Source: Plutella xylostella (taxonomy: Eukaryota > Arthropoda > Insecta > Lepidoptera > Plutellidae). Taken from it: a DNA stretch of 64,000 nt. The stretch is taken from assembly GCF_932276165.1 (NCBI RefSeq), contig NC_064009.1, forward strand, positions 10,416,001-10,480,000, written 5' to 3'. The notes under the pieces are model-generated. The model saw only the letters and a program-made list of their open reading frames with translations, was not told the DNA's origin and did no database searches. The stretch's first letter is position 1; every line of letters begins with the position of its first letter. Below are positions 22,377 through 34,300 of the stretch, piece after piece. The position numbers were made by a program, and so were the translations under genes.

Positions 22377-25300
22377 TCACCGAGCAGTGAACCTGATGAC
22401 CCCTCCATCACAATGCTCGATCACGCCGCGTCCTTTAAAACAGTTCAGCCACGTTTTAGAAAACAACTTAAAACTATCTCTTTCCTCGTCACTTTTCGCT
22501 ACGGGCGTCACATTGATCTCTGGTATACACCGGCCGAAGTCCACGGCAGGTAGCCACACTTGGAAGTCTGAGTCTGGGGAATACTTGAAGATGTCCTGGC
22601 AACCCTCAAGGTTTATTTGCGGCACCGGTGGCTGTCTTTGTAGAAGTTTCTTCAATGTTATAAACGTAAGCTTGTTGTTTTTTAAAGTTATTGATTGGAG
22701 ATTCTTCGCCCGGCTGATGGATCTGTGAAATAATTGAATATTTTATTATGGTAGGTGTATAGTAAGGGGTAGGTAAGGTATGCTCATTCGTCAATGTTAA
22801 GCAAAGTTGTCACACTTTTCAAAGTTGAACAAATCGGTGTGCAGGCAAGACGATACAGGATGTTGAAAATGGTGTAGTAAAGCCATTCTGAACAGCTTCT
22901 CAAATAACATAAATTTTCGCGATCAAAATGACGTTGTTCAGCATGACTTTCTGAGTCACCCCCTTTCGGCTTACTCTACGCTTTTTTTAAACATTCAGTA
23001 TAAAAAAGTTTATTCTTCATCGTGCAAGCTCCTATCTCGCGCAACAAACTACATAATATGTATAATAAATATAATGTTGGGACTAACTTAACACTGGCGA
23101 AAAGTGGGTGCAGCAATGCACCTCTGCCTACCCCGGAAGGTAGTGCATTAGTACTAGGTGTGAGTGTTTTTTTTTAAATATAATGTAAGTGTAACACCTC
23201 ACCTATAAACCCTCATGAACTGTCCATCAACCAGCTGACACGCGGACAGGTCGAGCCTGCGCAGGCGCTGGTCCCGCGCGGCGCCCAGCCACGCGCACAC
23301 CGCGCCCACCGCCGCGCCCTCCGCGCCCACCGCGCCTACCCCCAACTCCACCACCAAGTCCGGACTCAACGACAACACGATACAACTCATTATACCCTGC
23401 TTTAGATCATTGTTGCTCAAGTCGATGGATTCGATACTGTCTAAGTTTATAATAGGTTTGTTGTGTTCGGTGAAGGCTTGGTGCGTGATACCACAGTCGT
23501 TTAGTTTAAGCGTTTTTAAGCGAACGTATTGGCCTAGTTTTAGAATGCTTATAAAACCGTCATCGCCTATCTTGTTGCCACTTATGTCTAAGTACTCAAG
23601 ACTCTGACATACAGGTCTGGTGGCTTTTTCGAAGAGGTTTAGGAGTATCTTTGCGCCTTCGGATGTTATGCAATTCCGGCTGATATCCAGCTGTGTCAGC
23701 TGCTTCATCGTGCACAAACACTCGGCTAAATACTTCATTCCGTCGTCGGTTAGTTTGTTGTCTGGAATGAGTACTGCGGTTATGTGGGTTTGGTGGGTGA
23801 GGGCGCGGAATAATGGTCGTATTTGCGATGGGGATAAGGTGTTGTTTCCTAGCGCTAGTCGGTGCGTGGTGTGACTTCTGCCGACCGCTTGCTGTATTTC
23901 TTCTGATGGGGCTGTAAAGATAAAATATTATTATGTAGTCTGAGCCTATCTGAAACCTAGTTAAACATTGTGAGATATGGCGTTTCGACTTTCTCCGTGT
24001 TCGGCATCATAAGGGTCACAGTGACAGTTAAATAAAGTCCATTTTTCTCTCCACCTTTAATTTGCAAGGTGCGGGTGCCTATATAAATAGAGTGAGTCGC
24101 CCGCGCGCCTCAGTTGGTTTTTGATTTTTGAAGTGAACACTTCGGCAAAATGGCTCAATGTAGCCACGGTTCTCGTCGGCTTCGCTCCGACGGAGAAAAA
24201 TATAATATTGAATTTGCGGAGTCCTCGCTACCGGGAGCTGTAGCGTGATGCGGACCAGGCGGCGCGGGGCCTGCCGGCTGCTGCGCAGTGCGCACGCAGC
24301 CATTGCTGAGGATTTCGCAACGAAGGTTTGAGTTGATAAGCCGTGAGTAAAATGCTATTATTTACTGCTTTTAAAAGCTCAGCCACTGGTCATAATGCTC
24401 CGGCGCTTGGGGTTTTTATCCCACGCAGTAGGGACCGATTCAATAGTCGTGGTAATGATTGATCACATATTCCGGTCCTACTAGTGGCGCTTGAGCTAGA
24501 TACTTACATTAATGACCGCTTTAAGTAAAGCATATGATAATTTTATACAGGAAAAAATAATAAAAATATATTTTTCTACCCTCAATGTCTAATATTTTTA
24601 GAAAACAGTTGATAAAAACTTTGCTATTACAATAATGCACTTGATTATAGCTTATGTAAGGCTTTACAAACAGGAGCTTTCCAGGACCGTCATAGGATTT
24701 TTTACAGGAAGCACGTGGCTCCGAGTTTCAGTATGTTGGGACATTGTGGCATGTGCGGCGAGTAATGTGATCCGCCGGTACCTACCCGCTGAGGGTAGGC
24801 AGGTCGATTCGGTGAAATTGAAGTTTCGTGTAACCTGCACCCGGCCCTGTGCTCCTGCGCTGGCCGCCGTCTCGTGGCACCTGCATCGCAGCGTACACCC
24901 GGCCCTGCGCTCCTGCCCTGGCCACCTGTTCGTGCCACCTGCATCGCAGCATACACCCGGCCCTGTGCTCCTGCGCTGGCCGCCGTCTCGTGCCACCTGC
25001 ATCGCAGCGTACACCCGGTCCTGGCCCTGGCCACCGGTTTGTGGTACCTGCATCGCTGAATAGACCCAGCCATGCACTCCTGCCCTGGCGGCTGTACACC
25101 CGGTCCTGGCCCTGGCCACCGTTTTGTGCCACCTGCATCGCAGCGTACACCCGGTCCTGGCCCTGGCCACCGGTTTGTGCTACCTGCATCGCTGCATAGA
25201 CCCAGCCATGTACTCCTGCCCTGGCGGCTGTGTTGTCCCACCTGCATCACTGCGTACACCTGGCACTCCTGTTCTGGTTGCCAGATCCAAACGCCCCCTG

Positions 25301-28300
25301 TCTGGGAAGAGATTTTATGCTCAGCGGAACCGCCTGCACTATTGCTAGCACGGTCATCATCATCATCAGCCATCATTATGAGTGACTTATTTAGAAGGTA
25401 TCGAGTAACGTGCGCTATTCATCAGTGATTTTGGCATATGCAGACGAACGTTTACTGCCAAGGTTGGTCATGTTAGCCATACAAGGGCACACCAACGAAG
25501 CCTGAGTAACCACCTGCAGCCGCCGTAGCCGCATCGGCATGGATGATGACAAATCGGGTAACGTGCACCGCTTCTAAAAGTGTTATAGCACTTCAATTTG
25601 ATGCCTCCGCTGAGGTAGGGTATTCTATTAAAGCAGCTTTCTTCTGAACTGCCCAAAGTGACCTGTAGACTGCTCCTGGGGATAGTTGTGCAATCAATTT
25701 TTTATTTCAATGTCTCTGCTGAAGAAACTGTCTAATGCAGCTTTTGTTCTAAACTGCCTAAAGATCATTGGACTGCTCATGGGAATGGTGACGCACGGTA
25801 AGTACAGGAGCGTTACTCTATACTGATGAGAAACGAACGAACGAGAGCTGTCGTGCAATCGGCACGTTTAATACATACAAACAGATAGAGCGGCTCGCGC
25901 CGCAGTGCACTGAAAGTTCGTTTTTCGTCATATAAAGTGACCCCCCAGACACTATCTTAAGTGTCATGACACATCGGCAGATTCCAGCTTTGAGTCTTTT
26001 CTTTTGTCGGCTGTGAGCAAAGTGAATCCCACCGGCGAGTGTTCAACCTAAAAGCACTGAGCTAATTCCTGATTTCGTGAAAGTCGCTGTTGCTATACCA
26101 TACCGCTTCACAAGTTACCGAATTTATTATGATCCTACTGTCGGGTGATCATGATCAGAGTCTCATCGCGGTTTCTGAGTGACACCATATAAGCTGTCTT
26201 CCTTATGTCCCAGTGGATTGTGAGTGTGTGTCCGAGCTCTTTGTTGAAAAATGCGTGAACCTTCTACGCAGCAGCTGTCTACTAGTTGTGTATCGAATAA
26301 ATCGAGTAACGGTGCTCTTGCACGAGACGACTACCTTTTGGTAAAATTATAACTTCCACTATCCTGGGAACATGCATATACCTACTGTGTACTGTGTATC
26401 ACATCACGTGTAGCCGTAGCCCAACTCAATTTACTGGGCTAGATAATAAACAATGGCAGTCGTCATTAAATTTCTATGAATTTCGAAGGTCATTATTTGG
26501 AGCACAATTCAAAGGGTGAAAGTACCTATTCATGCCTAAACGGCTTCTCTAATGAAAATGTATTTTTAATTCGATTCTGGCGCAAACGTTTCATAACTAT
26601 TTTTCAACACTGTATCTGCTGAAACTACTTAGACTGACTGGTTAAGATGCAGATGTGCCGTTTTCACAATTCCATTTTGAGTAATCTGTTTTATGGATCT
26701 TTCAGTTAGTTACGTAACTATATAGTTACTTACCAAGTAAAAAATTACTTGTGTCATGCTCGTACTCGCATCTCATTTAGGAGCTCTCTGGCCTCTAGCT
26801 GAAGGCTAGAACTGGTATATATATCTACTAAGCTAGTACAGAGTTATAACCGGGCAGCGGTGACGTGGTAGCTGCTTGATTTATTAGAGTTTGCGGAAAA
26901 CTTTCTAAATAAGTAATAATTATTAGTCATAATATTAACTCTTCGCAGTTCTTTCAGAATGCAATACCAGGTCGCTGAAGTAGGTAACCTTCCTTAGCTG
27001 GACAACAACAACAAGCCTTTTTGTTTTAAAGAGTGTCACAGTTATTCGCCGTTCCACTGTCATATCGATGTCCAAGGACTTTTTCTTGGGTATAGCTAAC
27101 TACCTAAGTTTACCTATAGATAGCCGCAAGCTATCTGCTGTTGGCGAACTGTCAGTTCTTATTGATAAGTCAGGCTCGAGGTGGCTCGTCCAACTGTCCA
27201 TGTTCCCGCCACCATGATTGTTGCTTCCACAGATTAGAGAGTCTATGTTGGCTGTCGTTGCATCAGGTCTGATCAGGTACAACTAACACCTTTACGTACC
27301 ATCTTTATTTAATCGAGCTATTTTATTTTGTTTTATCTAGGTTGACTTAATGGTTTCAAAATCGAACCTACAACAATGTAAGTAGGTACCTACCTACGTA
27401 CCTTTGAAGTTGCAACAAGGCGAAGCCTTAAGGTTTTGGCCGAGACCTGCCCTTAGTGTTGACGAACATACCTAAAGGTGACCTTGTTAATGTTTTTCAT
27501 ATGAAGTACTGAACATTTTACTTATCCTGGTGGCATGACTGATCATTTACTTACCCAGTTAAGACATGTTAGCCGGGTTTCATTTATCAACTATTATAAT
27601 TGTTATTGTTGTGTTAATCAATCTTTATTAATTGATGTCATCTACCAAGGAATGCTGCCAGAGCTCATAATATTCACACATGATGATACAGAATGATAGT
27701 AGCCCACAAAATCGGTGCAAAGGCTTATAAAATAACTTTCCTTCCTAGTAGGACTGCACAGGAACTCGTTAACCGCCGAGTTAGTTAGAATACAAAATTA
27801 GACTGTGTGTTACTTGTCAATCTAGAATATGAATACCTGCATCATCATGTTTTGAAAAACTGAATACTTAGTTATCCGCCAGTGTCACAGCCTTCATCTA
27901 ATCTTTTCCAGTAGCTGATGAGGCTGAGATATTTAGTAAAATTATCTTCCCTTCAAGCACCACTCCTCGTTCCAAGGACTAGATGCCACGCCAGGTGTTG
28001 CAGGCCGTGTCGTCGTACGGGGCTGACTGAGCAGGTCCTCGAGGCTCCAGGGTCGGCTGCTGCATTTCTGAGGTCAGTCCAGAATTACATACCCTAGTCA
28101 GCATGTGCTGACCTGAGCCCCAGCGGCCTGGATCGATATTCTACACTTTACAGCTTTTAAATATTGTTGCAAAGTATTTCACTGGTTCCATCCATTCGGC
28201 TAGTGTATGTTAAAAATATAGCCTTGACAATAACAAGATTTTGATCAATAATTACTTATAAGTATTGCTTTCGAAGAGGCACTGTGTATAAATACCTACC

Positions 28301-31300
28301 TATATGTATAGGTACAGTGAAACTATAAAGTCCTGAAATTAATGTTTGAGGAACTAAAATTTTCAGGAGCCTGGCACCATTAGAAAAGAAACATAAAAGT
28401 CATAACAATTGTTTATGTCAATAGGCGGTTGGCTGTTTTTTTGAATTTTCTTATTAATTATAAGGATAATCTAGTTAAAAGCAACAATTTACGCTTGGTT
28501 GCAATTAGGAAGATGAAGAAAAATATTCGTAGTCAAGCTAGGGAAGTTATTTATCGAGTTTGTATACAATGTTTAGCGGAACATCAAGCTGGACACATTT
28601 TGTCGAATTTGGAGGATGTTTACGCTCGTACAGTGTCTATGACGGGTATGTAGCATTGTACAAATTGTAATAACTCATTTTTTATTAGTACCAACGCTTC
28701 ATTTATCGATAAACCTAGGTTTAGAGCCCAAGTCGAACATTGTTTACATACCACTGATTGTAGGTTTAATCTGGTTTCAGTTGAGTCAAACCTTAACATT
28801 TTGATACTTGAAGATATATGTTTGTTTACTTACTAAATTCACATTGTGTGAATTTGGGGGGCATTGTGTAACTCAAAAAGATTTTTTTATTTTATTTTAG
28901 GGGAATTATAAAACGAGCGAACAAAAAAAAACTTTGCGACTGATGATGACATACTGTTTTAATAACTTGAGCGGTATGAATTTGAGTAAGCGAAAAATTA
29001 ACTAAACTGACGACGAATATTGATTTATAATAAAATCCAGAACGAGCTTACAAAAAGTGGATTGTGATAAATCCATTTCAGATATTAAAATTTTATCCGA
29101 GCGACTAAATTACTAAGTGAGCGACTGGAAATGCAGAGAGAGCAACTTCAATATTAAGATATAGATTCAATTTTTCTAAGTGAGGTTATACTTAGCGAAC
29201 TACTAAAAAGTTCACTTTGAGCAAAGTTTTGTATACTGCTATTAATGATTATTGGTTACTGATATTCTATTTGAGGGCTTATGTTTTTTATTTAGATACG
29301 CTTTTTTAATGAAAACTACAGATTTTTAAATGCGCGTGAATTCGAATGGGGGCGGGGCGACGAATCGTTGCAGTCAGGTGAGTTGTAGTAGGGCTCCTCA
29401 TACCTATCAATGTTTCTTAGTATTAATAAGAAGTTTTATTTAGTTGACTGAAGCGTCTTATTTTATTTTTTGTTCATTTGATTGAAATAAATGCATGCAT
29501 ATTACTTATCTTTTACCGAGTACATTGTTTTATTTAATTACCCTTATATTTCAATAATAAAATTTCTCAACTAATAGAATAGTGTTTCTTCAAATAGTTA
29601 TTTCATATTATTTTTATTTTTTCAATGTGAGCTCATTATACCTACTCTGCTCATTATTGTATTTTTCAAAATGGTTTTTGTACTCGAAACACTTCATTTA
29701 AAATAAAATGCTGCTCAGTATAAAAAATACATTTGCCAAATATTGAAAAAAATGCAGGACGTAACGTTGACACTCAAACAAATATTAGGTCGCTCAAATA
29801 TTATGAAGCTGCTCATTTTGTATTTTAAGTAACTCAAATTAATGTTTGTAAGTTGCTGTTCTGTTGATTTCTCGTCACTCGCAGTCAGTCGCTCACTTAG
29901 TAATTCTATAACCCAAATTCATTAATTTTGACACTTAGAACTGTAATTTACAGTCACTCGTTTTATTGCTACCCTTTATTTTATAGTTATATCGGACCAG
30001 CGTGCCAAAGAGCGCAAAATATGGAATATTCCTAACTCCTGGAAGAAACAGAACTGGCCGTCCAAAAAGAGAAATTGATGTCTTTACTATGTATGCCCTT
30101 CGTCAACAGATCCAGTTTTTTTTATACAGTTGTAATAACGTTATCTAAATAAATATTTATTGGTTTCACTATTAGCCTTCATATTAACACCTTCTAGCTT
30201 GTACAAGAGCTTTTTTGTGGATGGTAAGTTGTTTTTAAAATACATAAATAGGTAGGAAGTTAACAGGCAAAATTCCAAGTATCAAAATCAGTTATGTTTC
30301 GCTATATAGGGTTGCTACATGAAAGATAGCAGTGCCCTCATTTAATTTCAGGACTTTATAGTTTCACTGTACATACCTTCCATAACTTTCTGACAAGTCA
30401 GGAATAATAAGGAAGTACTTAAGCCTTATGTATACTTATACCTTTCTTTTTAGTATATCTATTACCTAGAAATCTATGCATTATAAATTTATAGATTCAA
30501 ATATTTCTCTACTGATATACTCATCAGTAGCTTATGGGTCACAGTTGGTTTTCTCTCCACCATGCGATAATAAACACATCTCACAATGTTTAACTAGGTT
30601 TCAGATAGGCTCAGACTACATAATAGACGCATTTTTCCTGAAATAAAAATGACATATTATGTATCTAGCCTATCTGAAACCTAGTCATTTCTGCATGGTG
30701 ATATTACAACTGAGGCGCGCGGGCGACTCACTCTATTTATATAGGCACCCGCACCTTGCAAATTAAAGGTGGAGAGAAAAATGGACTTTATTTAACTGTC
30801 ACTGTGACCCTTATGATGCCGAACACGGAGAAAGTCGAAACGCCATATCTCACAATGTTTAACTAGGTTTCAGATAGGCTAGATACATAATATGTCATTT
30901 TTATTTCAGGAAAAATGCGTCTATTATGTATTTTATTGTATTATGCATCTAATAATATGAGCGATGTACTTATAATTATGTACCTATAGTAATAAGTGTT
31001 GAATGTCACACGGCCATCCGACCCCAATCTTAGAGCCTGGGTACCGAACAGCAAATTAATATATCTACACAGATACATAGATAGACACATGTTATACCTC
31101 TATACAGTCATTTTAACATCCAATCCAAGACCCGAGTACATAAACAAATATCTGCCCCGGCCGGGGATCGAACCCGGGACCATCGGCATAGCAAATCAAG
31201 GTCACTAACTCCACCAAGTAAATAAAAAGGAAAGGAAACAACAAAGGCATATAGGTACAGCTACGACGTATAACTTTGGTTATCCTACTAAGATAATAAA

Positions 31301-34300
31301 GGGGAAAGTTTGTGAAATCTGACTTTCTTGAAATTTATAGGCTACTATTATCCCTGTACTCTCAAAAGGTGTGGATTTAAATTAAAAAACAAATTAAAAT
31401 CAATCATTTTTATTCTCCAACACTTGAACCAATCTTTTACAAACGTCGACAAACACTCGCATCAACGCTAACCACTTCTTGTTATTCTGCAATTCCTTTT
31501 CTCTCACCTCTTGGGATTTGTCATACAAGTTCTTATACATACAATCACATGGCTTTGCTTGTCCCACTTCTGATAACGAACACTTGTTTATTGGAGATGC
31601 TACTCTAAGTTCTTCGTCGGAAGGTTCATTGGTGGCATCCTCTGCAAGTGATGGGAATATAGGGGGGTCTGTGCTGGGCCCCGATTGATTCCAGTCTTCT
31701 AAACCTGGTGGAAATGTTACAAGCCTTTCTAAACAGTTTCACCAAAGGTGACAGTATACACTCACGAGCAATGAAAAAGTTCCAGTTACATAGCAATTAC
31801 TCCTAAACGGAACAGACTAGCTTAATGACGACGTCTGCAATATAGAAGTACATTAAAATATTACCAACTAAACACTTAAATATTTTGACTAAATTCCAAA
31901 TTAAGTTAATATTTAAAAAAAAATGGGTCATTGGTGTCGACATTTTGTAAGTGGAAATATTTCAATCTATTTCAATTCTCGTAAGTGTATTATCTCAAAA
32001 AGCGACAGCTGATACATTTGTAAGTTTCTTTTACCTGTTTCTGTCTTTAATTCATTATTACAGGTGACAATTGAGTCGATGTAGCCCAGTACTGCTGTAT
32101 CGGTATTCTCTTCCAAAAGCTCAGTTTTGATACTATCTTCACTCCTGAAGAAACATATGATTAATACAAGTATTTATACAAAATCTGCTATGGTTCTATT
32201 GAAGCTATCTAAGCTAGATTGGATATAGGAGGAAAAACATAGGTACAGAATACCTTTTTTTTCCTTTGTAGGTAAAGCTGACTGGACAACATTACCATAA
32301 ACTAATATACTTGAATAAAACAGAAATTGCCCTTTTCCCTTTGCATAAACTATGAAAAGCAACATAAAAATAAAACATGATTTAGTGTATTTCATAACTT
32401 ACCTTGTGTTTTACTATGAAACATTTAAGTTTTGTTCTAAATTAAGTGACACACAAACACAACGACACTGGAAGTGAAACACTTAATGGAAAGGAGCTGT
32501 AACGTGAAGTTTTATAAACCGTGTGCGAATAACGAATATTGTCAACTCTAGTCGTTTTGAAACGTAAACATCTTGTTATTGTGATTAAATAAATAAATAA
32601 TATGAATATCTTCATCATACCTATCAGGAGGATCTTCAGAGACTCGGCCATTACTGCTCAGCTAACGGCCTTGACCTTAATGTTGACAAGTGCTATTTTA
32701 TAGTATTTAGTCGGAAACGCAAGAAATACATGTGCACTTTCAAAATTAATGATCAGGTTCTTCAACAAGTATATAGCACTAAAGATCTAGGTGTCACTCA
32801 TGACTCAAAACTTCTGTTTGACTCGCATATTGACAACATTGTAGGTAAAGCATGTAGGGCTATGGGTTTTATTATGCGCGTCTCAAAGCCATTTAAGTCA
32901 ATGAAAACCTTAAAAATCCTTTACTGTTCCTATGTCCGTAGTCATCTAGAATATGCGAGTCAAATTTGGAATCCGAGGTATGGGGTTTATATAGATAGAT
33001 TGGAGAGAATACAGAAAAAGTTTACCCGTTTTCTAGGTTTCAAGTTTAAATTGCCTAAAACGAGCTATCTCGAAAGATGCATAAAGTGTCACCTTATACC
33101 CCTCGAAACTCGCAGAGAAATTGCTGATGTCTTGTTCTTGGCCAAAATATTGAAGGGATTTATTGATTGCCCGGCATTGCTGTCTAAGATAGGTCTAAGA
33201 GTCCCCTCGCGTCAAACTCGTTTGAAACCATTATTACATGTACCCAACTCTAGCAGTAATTACAGACAAAATTCCTACCTTATTAGAGCCTGTAGATCTT
33301 TCAACAAACGGTTCACGGGGTCCGAGGTGGATGTGTTCTGCAGCAGCTTGCCCATTTTGCGTCAGCAGCTCATAGATGTATGCTCAAGTGCACAAGGCGG
33401 TACGTAGCGTAAGTTCTTCTTTGTTTTTTTTTTTCTGTATGTGTTTTTTTTTCATGTGGTTCATGATTTTCAATTGTTCAGGATTAAGTATGTGATTCTC
33501 GTTATTTTTACTGTAGTAGGTTTGCACGTAGCCAATGTGTAATTGACTAATTTTTATAATAATGTAACTAATAGACCTTTATGTTTCCGTTGTGGCTGTA
33601 GGTAGGCATTTATCCTATAAGTATACTTAACCTTATCTTCTTGTTAAATCCTACCTCCAGTCACTATATCTTTTTTTTTATTATATGCGGGAACCTATTA
33701 ATGGCATCAAGTAATTATTAAGTTGTGTTGTATTGTTTTTAGTAAATGCTGTTGGTTCTCCATGAAAATGTTAAAATAAAAATAAAATAAAATAAATAAA
33801 ATACACAGGGTGGAAAGATGAGACTTTACCTTTTACTTTCACTCTGTTAAGTCGGGCTATACAGGTGTTGCAGAATTGGTATACTAAGCCGGAAGGGGGT
33901 GACTCTGAGGGTCACTCTGTACAACTATTGTTCTACAACTCTCTGACATTCGCGAAAAAAATAATTGCTTCTCGATAGAAACTCCGATGACATCTGCAGG
34001 GTTGCGGGAAGCAGTGGACCAGAGCGGCATAAGACCGGAAGAATTGGCGTACAAATAAGGAGGCCTATACCTAACAGTTAGCCATAGAAGGCTGTTTACG
34101 ATGATGATAGAAACTTTGTTGGTTACGTGACGTTTTACTAAGTGCTTTAAGCGAATTTCCAAAAGTTGTAGAACAAAGGTTCTTCAGGTTGGCCTTAGTA
34201 TATCTACCACTTTTGCAACCACCTGTAGATAACACATAATGAACAATGATCCACAAGACTCTCACACCCATACCTATGCCCAAAGCGTCACAGCACTCGG

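Noticed and set aside
24833..25290. CRISPR-like array
   Set aside because: Units are contiguous without unique spacers, and this is an animal genome.
24664..25376. Several open frames of 116-224 codons on both strands
   Set aside because: Produced by the minisatellite, whose unit has few stops; sequence is only shifted translations of the same 58-bp unit.
23945..30878. Integrated virus with inverted terminal repeats carrying promoters (densovirus-like)
   Set aside because: The layout is suggestive, but no replication or capsid-like reading frame is present between the arms; only introns, repeats and transposon fragments.
32442..32651. 69-codon frame on - at the LINE border
   Set aside because: Its start lies in antisense LINE sequence and its end in the 5' flank of the nested gene.
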